Origin: Owenia fusiformis
Lineage: Eukaryota > Annelida > Polychaeta > Sabellida > Oweniidae
Assembly (NCBI GenBank): GCA_903813345.2
Contig: CAIIXF020000005.1
Span: forward strand, 21,705,375 to 21,765,374
Direction of reading: 5' to 3'
Length of the DNA: 60,000 nucleotides
Part shown: piece by piece, positions 46,616 through 56,820 of the stretch
Layout: every line of letters starts with the position of its first letter
How positions within the stretch are numbered: position 1 is the stretch's first letter
Notes under the pieces: generated by a model
Told to the model about the DNA's origin: nothing
What the model saw: the letters and a program-made list of their open reading frames with translations, nothing else
Databases searched by the model: none
Made by a program: the position numbers and the translations under genes

Positions 46616-47999
46616 TTTTATGTCCCCACCACATAGTGTGGGGCCATATTGTTGGCACGTACGTACATCCGTCCATCCGTCCGGGCAATAGCTCAAATAC
46701 CGTTGGCCCGATTTTGTTTATATTTTGTACACATATACCCTATGGGGGTAGAATGTCTGCTCGAAAGCCGATTTTCAAAATGGCCGCTCGTTTCAAAATG
46801 GCGGCCATTTTAGTGCCGAATTTACAGTAATTTAAATGTAGGTGCAATATGTAACATTGTAATAGCAATATGTTTTAGATGTAAAAAATTATATAGGACA
46901 TTAATAAAGCTAGAAGTGTAGATATTAAAGAAGCACATGGCAGCCATCTTGAAAAAAGGCGGCCTTTACTCGTTATTTAAAGATTTTTGCTGTAACTCGA
47001 AAAGTAGTGGAGCGATTTTGTTCATATTTGGTATGTGAATACTACAAACATTGCACACTGTCTAAAAACACTTTTGGTAGAATGTTGCTGTTTTAAAAAA
47101 TGGCCGCCATTTTGAAAAATGGCCACCATTTAAACGTATTTTACTATAACTCAAAAAGAAGTGGAGCCATTTTGTTCATATTTGGTATGTGAATACTATA
47201 AGCATGACACACTGTCCTATGACACTTTTGGTAGAAGGTGGCCATTTTGAAAAAAATCTTTAAAAATGGCCGCCATTTTAACGTATTTTACTATTACTCG
47301 AAAAGTAGTAAAGCGATTTTGTTCATATTTGGTATGTGAATACAATAAGCATGGCACACTGTCAAATGACACTTTTGGTAGAAATTTTTCAAAATGGCCG
47401 CCATTAAACTCGAAAAGTAGTGGAGCGATTTTGTTCATATTTGGTATGTGAATACTATAAGCATGACACACTGTCCTATGACACTTTTGGTAGAAGGCGG
47501 CCATTTTGAAATTTTTTTTGAAAAATGGCCGTCATTTTAACGTATTTTACTATAACTCGAAAAGTAGTGAAGCGATTAAGTTCATATTTTGTATGTGAAT
47601 ACTGTAAGCATGGCACACTGTCTAATGACACTTTTGGTATTTTAACATATTTTACTATAACTCGAAAAGTAGTGGAGCGATTTTGTTTATATTTGGTATG
47701 TGAATACCATAAGCACGCCACACTGTCTAATGGCACTTTTGGTAGAAGGTGGCCATTTTGAAAAATGGCCACCATTTTAAAGTATTTTACTATAACTTGA
47801 AAAGTAGTGGAGCGATTTTGTTCATATTTGGTATGTTAATACTATAAGTATGGCACATGGTCTAATGACACTTTTGGTAGAAGCCGGCCATTTTGAAAAA
47901 TGGCTGCCATTTTTGCTATATTCTTTGTTTGTAAAAATGCCATCCATGGCTGTTCGATGGGATTCGCTACACTTTGGCGTTGCCGTTGTTCTGGTTTTA
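46616..47999 (+). mobile_element. element E copy 3, chimera with a C-type head
   Basis: The first ~35 bases (TTTATGTCCCCACCACATAG to CCATATTGTTGGC) are the element C head. After a CCGTCCATCCGTCC tract the sequence becomes element E: AATACCGTTGGCCCGATTTT, GGCGGCCATTTTAGTGCCG, and seven or more variable core units. The E tail GTTCGATGGGATTCGCTACA and CTTTGGCGTTGCCGTTGTTC end it at ~47999. Head and tail are no longer complementary, unlike in C1-C3 or E2. Confidence 0.8.
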
Positions 48000-48050
48000 T
48001 GAAAAAATCAAGAAATATCATTACTTTCTGTGTAAATTCATCACTCTCGT

Positions 48051-48682
48051 AATATATTAATAACAACTTAAGTTCATTTACTTCAGAGTAAGATGTTTTA
48101 TTTTTGACGTTTTTTATGACGTGTTATATAGGTGAAACCAGGCGTGATTTAGGAACAAGAATTAAAGAACATAAGAGGAATACCATGAATGGTGATGTAA
48201 TGGCATATGCAATAAAAGAACATTCCCTTGATTATGATCATACAATTGACTGGCAAAATGCCTCAGTGATAGATACAGAAAATAATAATCTCAAGCGTAA
48301 AGTTAAAGAGGCAGTTTATATAAAGCAGTATAAACCAATGTTGAACAGGGATGCAGGATATCCTATAAGCCCTGTATTTTATGAACTTCTATGAATTTAT
48401 ATCAATATTTCAATTGTTTCCTAGTCATAGTTTTATATATAAAACATTGGTGTTTCTATGAGTAGTTTTTTATCATAGTTTGTTGTCATAGTTTATTGTC
48501 ATTGTTTATTATTGTATTGTTTATTGTTACCTTGGTATTGTATTGTTCAATTATTACGTCATAAATAGTTTAACTGTGTACTTCCATTTTGAATCTTGAT
48601 AAAGCTAGTTGGATGATTAGCGAAACATCGAAAATAAAACATTTTACTCTGAAGTAAATGAACTTAAGTTATTATTATCATT
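48051..48682 (+). mobile_element. Penelope-like element remnant
   Basis: It is flanked by an inverted pair of ~55 bp (TAAGTTCATTTACTTCAGAG at 48070 and its inverse at ~48652). Inside is a GIY-YIG endonuclease fragment and, before the right arm, GGATGATTAGCGAAAC (48611-48626). Penelope elements carry C-terminal GIY-YIG domains and partial, sometimes inverted, terminal repeats. The reverse transcriptase is missing. The copy has inserted directly next to the tail of E3. Confidence 0.75.
48104..48394 (+). pseudogene. GIY-YIG endonuclease domain fragment (Penelope-like)
   Basis: Open for 96 codons. Residues 8-10 are YIG, followed by ETRRDLGTRIKEHKR, the Y-I-G-x-T-x-R-x-L--R--EH block with the catalytic Arg. 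Later come AIKEH, IDW and KRKVKEAVYIK, with the conserved Glu expected to bind metal. MLNRDAGYPISPVF closes the domain. The first Tyr of GIY and the upstream domain are absent: the ATG lies only just inside the left terminal repeat, so this is a 5'-truncated piece and not an independent gene. In an intact element the domain nicks DNA for target-primed reverse transcription. The frame itself shows no damage, so the insertion may be fairly young. Confidence 0.8.
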
Positions 48683-48849
48683 ACTTCCTGTTTATGTTTC
48701 GTCCCATACAAACATAATCCACAAGGTTAGTCATAGCCTGACATCTATATATACAACGAAAAACTTATCAGCATAGTATGTGTATAAAAGTCGACTAAAG
48801 TCGATGTCCCACACTTAACGATAAGATGAATTAGTCGACTTCCCGGTCA
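48683..48849. other. short unassigned stretch
   Basis: AT-rich, with AAGTCGACTAAAGTCGA words near 48788 and 48833. No gene is seen. Confidence 0.35.
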
Positions 48850-49855
48850 AAAGAGTTAAGGTGGCCATTTTGGAATTTCCGTCTTAAATTCTTGTCTGTC
48901 TACACATTTTGAAGCAAATGGTTGTACGGATAATTTTCAAAGGACCTTATACACCCTCCATTGGGATCTCCCCATGGGAAAAAAATAATTCATCTGATTT
49001 TTCAAAATGAGTATTCTGCTTCAATTATTACATTTATATGCACACTAGTATCTTGTTGACCTATATTCAGCACTGTATTGATGTATAGGCCACTTATTAG
49101 GGTCATAATTCAATCATGAAGTGTAGAGGCATAGATTCCAAACCAGGAAGTATTTTTGTGTCTGTCAAAATCCATTTACATCCTATGCATCCCTGCATCT
49201 TATCCAAATATGTTACTACATAATGAAATATAATAGTATAATCTTTGGTTTTACAAACTTGTATGATATTTGATAAGTGTAAAAGTTGTTTTTGGAGCAT
49301 TTTTCTATAGCCATTTTGTAGGGGAAAAAATGATGAAAAAATGTACAATCTTTTAATTTTAAGTATGACCTGAATCGATTGCAAACTTCATATTTGCACA
49401 TTTGATGAGATAAACCATTTGTGTCGTATTGTGAAATTATTAAGTTTGCAATCGATTCAGGTCATAGTGTATTTTTGGTATTTCTGTGATAATCAATGGA
49501 AACCAATGGCCTCTATTGGGATCTGCTGATATCCTCATGTTAAGTCAATGGTGCACAGCCCCATGAGTGTCAATACAACCTTACTGAACGAAATGATCCC
49601 TATCTCAGCTTATGTGTGTCCGAGCACTTTAATATTTTTTAAAGTATTATATGACATTTTATTCTTCATGCTACACCTACGAATAATTCATTTTGACCAT
49701 AGGGATATTTGCCAATAATTGCACCTTGTCCTTTTGAGGGATGATTCTTTAAATGAAAATCTAGAACTGATTAATTTTTAGACATTCTTGGTAAATGTTA
49801 AGGTGCATGGCCATTTTGGATTTTCTGTCCTAAAATCTTGTCTGTAAAGTCTTCA
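48850..49855 (+). mobile_element. element C/D-core fragment, split by B4
   Basis: A single 162 bp unit is divided: AAGGTGGCCATTTTGG...AATTTTCA (48850-48939) and GAGGGATGATTCTTTAAATG...TCTGTCCTAAAATCTTGTCTG (49734-49850). Intact units read AATTTTCAGGGATGATTCTT across the point of insertion. Confidence 0.75.
48940..49733 (-). mobile_element. element B copy 4 (minus orientation)
   Basis: It starts AAGGACCTTATACACCCTCC and ends CACCTTGTCCTT on the plus strand. It carries the same 24 bp inverted pair as the other copies. The interrupted 162 bp unit provides the empty site. The junction bases are TTCA on the left and TTGA on the right, so a TA duplication is not evident here. Confidence 0.86.
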
Positions 49856-50213
49856 CGGTGGGGATAGTCATCACGTGACCTTCGTATTTGATGGTGTCTG
49901 AACCAGGAGTACGATTTTCTCGATTAAGCCAGAAAAATGAATATTTTTCATATTTATACTTTGTTAACAGTGTCAAATTTCTCCCCACCTATGTATACTA
50001 TCTCATTCTTTCAAATGAACCTAAATTGACAAGCAGAGGACGCATATTATTTGAGATATGACTGTTTTTCGTTTCGAAAAATGATGGTGTCTGAACAGCT
50101 CTAAAATTCTGTATGATGGTGTCTGTACAGATTTTTTAAATACACGACATGGATACCAGTCTCCATGTTTTCATGTGTAATTGTTTATTATATACTATGC
50201 ATTCCTGTACTCT
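49856..50213. repeat. stretch with three TGATGGTGTCTG words
   Basis: GATGGTGTCTGAACC (~49889), GATGGTGTCTGAACA (~50083) and GATGGTGTCTGTACA (~50115) recur without a fixed period. A TCACGTGAC E-box is at ~49871. No gene is seen. Confidence 0.4.
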
Positions 50214-51589
50214 CGTATATTTAAGGCTTTGTATAGAAACCTACTGTAGTACCTCGTACCCACGTCCCGACACACGTACGTAGGGCATGATACAGTCTTT
50301 GAAGGGTTCAATTTTTAAAATATAAGATCATTCAATCTTCATCTATGCTGAATTGTAAATGCATTAGTGCACTCGCAAGCCTACACGTATGTCTTACAGA
50401 TCTAATGTTTGTTATGTTATAAAATAAGGCCAGAATTGCAAAATTGTTTATCTTTGCTATTTTATCCTTCATCAAAATAATCTGTCACTATAAGTGTCAC
50501 TATAAATAAGCTGCCCTGTCAACCCTCATGCATTAGGCGTGATTGTCATGCATTTGCTGGAAAAAATGAAATCACGCATCAATTTCGCGTGTATGATAAA
50601 ATGTCACGCAAATCACGCATTATGTTGAAATTTAAAAAATTTGCTTTCTATTTTATAACTTGCTGATAAGGTTAAAACAAATGTCGAAAAAAGGCGAACG
50701 CATGCACATTCTTTTCACGCGAGTTCTGTATATCACACATTTGCTTTGAAATATGTGTATATGTCACGCATTTTCTTCAAAATATTTTGTACCATTTTGG
50801 ATGTTGACTATACTCGTGCTACAAATGTACAAAGTGGATTAAGAATATAACTATACAATTGAATAATAACTTAATGGAAATTGGTAACCTGCCTAGAATG
50901 TCAAGATAAGGCTGTCCCAAGGTTAAGAAGGAGCATTATACCCAGCTCATTTGGAAGAATAATTGACTTAACATCAGGGTATCATCAAGTCGATACATGC
51001 TGATATCCACATGCTAATAAGTCAATGGAACCAAATAAAATAATAAAACAAAATATGAAATGAAAATCAAAGGTCACTATGACCTCAATAACACTTAGGA
51101 TCCACCTGAACACTATGCCATAATTAACTCCTCACTAAATACCATATTACATGTATATGTCATAATGGTCATGAATGACCTGGGGGCAGTTTTTATATAT
51201 ACAAGGGGTGATCAATAAGTAGTGGACGCTTTTTTACACAGATACTTTTTATGGGCCAATCCTTTTGATATTCCTATCAGTGGTACATCATTCAATTATC
51301 TATCAACTCTGAAGATTTGAAGACAAAATATATAATACATGTTGATATATCCTTATTTTTGTGAAGGAGGTACAGGTACCCCAGGACCGACCTTTACATC
51401 ACATATTCAGTTTTTAGCAAGTTTGGCAAATTTCAGTTAGATTTTAACTTTTTTCATATGTAACAATTGTTGTGTTGTTTGAAATATTTTGCTGACTGGT
51501 AACACACAAACAGTAAGTATTGTGATGTCAGAGTGTTGTATGGTCGGAGTTTGCAGGTCAATTAGAGGAAGCATTGTGGAAGAAGGGGT

Positions 51590-51866
51590 TGGCGAGAGAA
51601 GGAAACACCCTACTCCATATGGACAATGTACCAGTCACAGATCTCAAAATGTTCAGAAAAAAATATCCCTGGACCTCAAAATTGAGCCCTTGGCCAGTGC
51701 ACCATATTGTCCAGATCTGCCCACATGTGACTTATTTATTCCTATAGTACTTATTTCTATAGACAAGGGACGCAGGTTTATTGACATTGATAAAATCAAA
51801 CAACCCGTGCAACTGCATCTTGCTACCATGTCAGAGAATGGATTCACCCTTGTCTCACAATCTTGA
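51590..51866 (+). pseudogene. mariner transposase C-terminal fragment
   Basis: The plus strand encodes SHRSQNVQKK, LASAPYCPDLPTCDLF (the APYSPDLTPCDFFLF block with the third catalytic Asp), GRRFIDIDKIKQ and VQLHLATMSENGF, in the order and spacing of mariner DD34D transposases. A frameshift just before SHRSQN destroys the MDNAP block with the second catalytic Asp, and the N-terminal half is missing. Upstream codons to 51489 are probably not native. The element cannot move by itself. Confidence 0.82.
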
Positions 51867-52154
51867 GTTAAGAGAATGAACAATTGTGCATATGTAGCAC
51901 TTGATGGAACCTATGTAGAGGGCCCTGTAGAATGAATGTGGCATGAATACACCATAGTGATGATAAAATATTTAAAATCAACTATGGCATAACAAAATGG
52001 GGTAATTCATGACCATAATGGTTCATTTTGTTCAGCCTGCATTCAACTGCGTTGCATGTTAAACAAGCTAAAATATCTATAGAATGTTTGACTTAAATGT
52101 CGGTCCCGGGGTACCTATACCTCCCTCACGGAAATAGAGATATATCAAAATTTA

Positions 52155-52652
52155 TCACATGATAAGGAGTGTCTAAGCATTTTGATTGGTCAATTGTGAT
52201 GATGTATATTCCGTATCACACGACACGTGGCTGATTTCCATGTGATACGGTGGGCTGTATCACTATGGAGTCAATAGCAACGATGTGACGTCACTGATTA
52301 TGTCACTTCTAACTAAGGAAAACAATATGACGTCAGCATACTGATTCACAAACAAGTACGAATACAACGGTATGACGTCATATTGTTTCAAAGCGAAATC
52401 AAAAATTATAATAGTTATCAGGAGTACAGGGTACTGAACAGAATCATATAATAACAGAACTGACCAAATCAAAATACTTCAAAATTCCTAGACATGTGAT
52501 AAAATCGTCATCACACGTTTCAGCTTATGTGATACAGGAAATATTCCACTCGGGTAACAATGTATCACCACTCAAGCTTCGCTTTCGTGGATGATACAGT
52601 GTTACCTTTCGTTGAATATTTCCTGTATCACATGTTGAAACGTGTGATAACT
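52155..52652. mobile_element. foldback element with three perfect CRE sites
   Basis: It is inserted in the right TIR of the mariner, as comparison with the left TIR shows an uninterrupted match. The ends are TTATCACA(T/C)-like. TGACGTCA, the full cAMP-response element palindrome, occurs at 52286-52293, 52328-52335 and 52373-52380. A near-perfect palindrome (H4) fills 52510-52648. No protein is encoded. Confidence 0.7.
52510..52648. repeat. palindrome H4
   Basis: The arms ATCACACGTTTCAGCTTATG and CATGTTGAAACGTGTGAT flank TGATACAGGAAATATTC and its inverse. The inner hairpin has CTCAAGCTTCGCTTTCGTG at its tip (axis ~52579). Confidence 0.82.
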
Positions 52653-53314
52653 GATAATATTACATGTTTTGTTTTCAAATCTTCAGAGTTGACAGAAAAT
52701 TGAATGATGTATCACTGGTAGAAAAATCGAAGGTATTGGCCTATAAAAAGCATCAGTGTAAAAAAGCGTCTATTACTTATTGATCACCCCTCGTACTTAC
52801 ATGTAGTATGACGTATCCTTTATCTATTAATGCTCGTTCACTAGAAGCAATCTTCACTAAAATTGTTTTTCATTTGCTGGGGACTCCCAGGAAATCGTCT
52901 TTAAGGTGTGACTACACTATACTGCCACGTTTAGGTTGCATTACAACCTTGTTTTTATGGGTGTTCTACTCTCCCCATCATCCAATTCAGAATCACCATC
53001 CACAATTGAGCAAACAATTACACTTTCGTGTGTTGGGCTGAATTTACAATCCCAGAGATTTAAATCATTGTTCCCCTTGCTGTGATTAAACAAAATGAAG
53101 CACAAAATTCCATTTAGCAAATCCCCGACATATTTAAACCTAATTTAGCATAGATTTTCCCTATTAAACAAGCCTTTGAATGGCACTATTTTTAAAAAAT
53201 TGATTGGATAATCCTTTAAAGCTTTGAAAATTGAACCCTTCAAAGACTGTATCACGACTCACGTACATGGGTATAAGGTACAAGTTTTTTTTTTATACAA
53301 AGCCTTTATTTAAT

Positions 53315-55933
53315 AAGTTATTATACAGTGCAGAAGCTAGACCCTATTAATGTTACATAATTTTGCAGAGCAATTGACTTTAATCAGGACAATGACATCA
53401 CAAAGAAATCCTGTATTTTGATTGGTCAGATTTCTACCTACAACCAATGACATCACCAATATTTCATATTTCTCTGGCCTCTCAAAAGGTGACAGGCTTT
53501 ACTGAATAATACAATCCCTGGGCAGTCTAAATCGATTGATGGAACTCATTTTATATTGTTTTATTCAAGCACATCAAGTAATCTTTTGTAATATTGGATA
53601 AATAACGTCTTGTCAAATAACTTAATCGCCCAGTTTCTGGTGACAATACACAATATATCTAAATTCCTCTGATGGATGATTGTCCCACACATGATTTGCA
53701 AATCGTTCAGTGAGTGTTGGAAATTCAACCAATGGATGGCAGTGTTAACAGGCAAACATCACAATTTAGTCTTGCAATATATTGCCATATTTTCAAGAAT
53801 AATGGAAATTTTGGATGTTTGCTATATTTGTAACTTTTCTGTATATTTAGGGTGTCCTGAATTCAAATCTTATGGATGCAATTTGTGTACTTTGTGGCAT
53901 TAATTTGAACAGCCATTTCAATATATGCATCCCAGGGTCCATTTTTCTTAAATTTTTTCAATTCATTGAATTTGTATTTGCTAATTTTAAAGGAAATTTA
54001 TAGATCTAATAACTTTAATTGTGATTTTACATGATATCTTACATATTTTCCCATTTGTTCTGGGAATTTCAGGTTGAAACAGTGAAAATGATTAAAAATG
54101 TTTGATTTTTCCCCTTGTTTTAATCATATTTTGGCCAGTTTTTGGCTTCCAGTATACAACTGCGCATTGTTTAAATATAGCAATAGGTGCACTTGTAACG
54201 ATCGGATTATTACTAAAACTTCCAAATATCATTAATGGAATATGAACAGCAGATAATTACCATAGGTAACATATTTGGTCTATACAGAATGACATTACTC
54301 CATATTAAAGATGTAGTATGGTACCCCTACCCCATTCTTCTAATTTAGTGATTTCAAGAAAAATACATGTATTAATGATACATATTGATAGCTTTTATCA
54401 CATTGGCTTGTGTTGATAATGTCCCTATAATGCTCACGTGTAATATTTAATGTGTAATGATCAATAAGCATCCATAGTTATCAAGATTTGTCTAAATATA
54501 ATACATTTGGTCAAATTTATGCAGTACCTCCCTATTTTTGAAGTAAAATAGCTATACAAATAAGATTCAATATTCTCTTTACCAAGGACTAAATGTATTC
54601 ATAGTGACTGGATCGTTCCTAAAACTACCAAATATCAAAAAGTGCAAACAGTAAATAAATACCATAGGTTACATATGTAGTCTCTCCAAAATTATATAAC
54701 TTCATAATATAGTTAAAGTATGATACCCCTACCCCATTTTTATAAAATACTGATTTTCAAGAAAAATACATATATCAATATACATAACTCTTTTTAGCAG
54801 GCTGGTTTATCTCTAAAATGCTCACATGTGATAAGTAGTGTGTAATGATCAATTAGTATCCATAGTTATCATACTTGGTGTTACGCGGTAAACTCGATAA
54901 AAATATATGTCATATTCCTCGCCAAATATGGCTTATTCACCTGCGGTATATGGCATACGCACTTACCAATGAGAATGCGATACAGAAGTATGCAATTGTC
55001 AATTACATTGATTGAGGACAAAGGAAAATGACAAAGATATGAGGAAAATGTAGGGCTTTCATGTTTTTACCACCCCTGTACATTCATAAATACATGTACA
55101 TTAAAAAGTGTCATTTTTGCCTATAATGCACTAGATGTGATATCATACTTGAAATCTACATGTAAAATTACATCTAGAAATGTGGTTTAAACAGTTGTTT
55201 AACAATTTTGAAAATTTAATTTTCATAAAAAATGTGCCTTAGGCTGGGGAGATTCACCATGTTATAAAATCATAAATTTAAATTGAAATATCTTCTTTTT
55301 ATTGGACAGACAATATATTGTTTTACTGGACATATTTTCAATTGTATAACAACTATCAGATACATAGGGTTAATATGAAAATTGATCGACTAGAACTGAT
55401 GGATATTCAAGTTTAAGGGGACTTTCTTATACAGTACCATGTCATCTGACCCGAATTAGTCACCTAGTGGTGAAACTGGGAAGTACCTACTGGCATGTGT
55501 ATATTCATGCTAAGGGAGCATGTCAAAAGTTCAATGTAACACAAAAAGCTATATACAAGTATTATCAGTTAAGTCCCAGACCCCCCCCCCCTCCTCCTGT
55601 TAACTATAAAGGAATATGTTGACACAGGCAATTCTTAACAAAAAATATATCATCATGTACCTTGTTGATGAGTCTTTCATATTCATTAGAAAAAAATTGG
55701 CTGATTCAATTCCCTTGGGATCAATGTTGGTCCCAGACACCCCCCCCCCCTCCCCCCAAACTGATAATATATAGCTTATTTGATGACATTGACCTTTTGA
55801 CCTGCTCCCTAAACACTACCAATGTTGATGACCTGTAAAAAGGTAATGAGTATTTCCATTCTGCAGAAATATGCATGACATTGTATAGTTTCTGGAAAGA
55901 TTCCATTCAATAACCAATATTTTGTTGATTCAG
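53315..55933. other. gene B intron, mostly single-copy, with C-runs
   Basis: No exon is convincing. A related pair of ~180 bp blocks lies near 54200-54480 and 54600-54870 (CATAGGTAACATAT, GTATGGTACCCCTACCCC, ATCAATAAGCATCCATAG). Two C-runs of 12 or more bases at ~55580 and ~55740 each follow GTCCCAGA. Confidence 0.45.
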
Positions 55934-56054
55934 GATGCTGGCATGCAGAGCAGTGAGAATGTGACTGTTGAGATAAACCAGACTGGCCAAGTACCTGTCA
56001 TTCTAACAGAGGAACAAGACAACACTGCCACAGCACAGCATCTAGCCAATCAGG
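55934..56054 (+). CDS. gene B, internal coding exon
   Basis: The acceptor GTTGATTCAG precedes the exon and CAGG|GTATGC follows. It starts in phase 0, as required by the exon ending at 46556, and ends in phase 1. It encodes 40 residues from DAGMQSSENVTVEINQTG to TATAQHLANQ. The composition (Gln, Asn, Thr, Val, with EINQTGQVPVILTEEQD) continues the low-complexity activation-like style of the previous exon. At least one more 3' exon must follow; none was identified before 60000. No named family is recognised. Confidence 0.75.
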
Positions 56055-56739
56055 GTATGCAAACATATATTATGTTTCTTTTTGTATTACAGATTATCTC
56101 AATAAATGGGATAAATACTTAGTAAATAAAAATACTGTTCATGGTGACTTTAGTTCAATGATTCGATTCATACATGTTTATCTGAGATGTAAAAACGTTA
56201 ATATAAGGTAAAATGCCTTCAAAATTAAAACATATTGTTCATGTATGTGCATACATACAGACTTTGTTTCAAAAATCTGGCAATGTTTTGCAAAGTGCAA
56301 AAACAGTATATGGTAGATTTGATGAGCACAGTGTTATTAATTTTACAATTTTAATTATAAAATGAGTTTGGGACATCATCAAAAAATTAACTACTTCATT
56401 ATCGCACAGGAAATAGTTCGAGTTGATGGATAGTTCAAAGGATCCGTTACCAAATGTACCTTAAGGTGCCCCCAAAGGTTTCACCGAAAATAATATGGAA
56501 ATAGTTACTTTTTATCAATTATGAACAAATCAAAAATGAAATTAGGTCATTTGGATTAAAAGTAAGGTCATTCAGTGCATTTAAGATTGACTATGCAAAT
56601 CATTATAAATATCATTTTAGGGGTATGTTAGTCTTCATTCATGACCATTTTAAGTATGTTGACCATTCATCAATCAATATATCAGAACATTAAGGGCAAC
56701 ATATTGAAAACACATACAGGGTGTTCAAAAAATGCAACC
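56055..56739. other. gene B intron, unassigned
   Basis: No gene is seen. A CAGGGTGTTCAAAAAATGCA sequence at 56717 looks like one end of another mariner-type element, but no partner end was found. Confidence 0.4.
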
Positions 56740-56820
56740 CAAAGAAATCTCTATATCTTGGAAAATACTAATCCAATTATGTTCATATTTTCAGGAAAGA
56801 AGGAAGAGACTGTGTATGTA

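Larger units (their letters stand above)
51202..52793 (+). mobile_element. mariner-type element with long TIRs, dead
   Basis: The ends AGGGGTGATCAATAAGTA are inverted and flanked by TA (51200-51201 and 52794-52795). The inverted similarity extends to ~220 bp (for example GGTACCCCAGGACCGACCTT at 51377 and its inverse at ~52100). The right arm is opened by a foldback at about 52155-52652. A transposase fragment is at 51590-51866. Confidence 0.85.
50214..53314. mobile_element. inverted-repeat element (3.1 kb) hosting a mariner
   Basis: The left arm TAAGGCTTTGTATA... with GATACAGTCTTTGAAGGGTT (~50290) pairs with the right arm AACCCTTCAAAGACTGTATC (~53233) ... TATACAAAGCCTTTA (53294-53308), ~110 bp each. 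Once the 1.59 kb mariner is removed the element is ~1.5 kb. No transposase of its own is seen. From 50536 to 50770 it carries several CACGCA/GCGTG words. Confidence 0.65.
46557..55933 (+). other. gene B intron (~9.4 kb)
   Basis: Bounded by the GTACGA donor and a TTGTTGATTCAG acceptor, phase 0. It holds element E3, a Penelope-like remnant, a split C fragment, B4 and the 50.2-53.3 kb nested element. Confidence 0.7.

Noticed and set aside
47217-47775. Long open frames on both strands over the E3 core
   Set aside because: They are tandem-repeat artefacts. Opposite-strand frames are equally open and no start context or splice sites fit.
53676-53903. Open frame of 75 codons as an exon
   Set aside because: No acceptor/donor pair with matching phase to gene B, AT-rich composition, and an overlapping open frame on the other strand.
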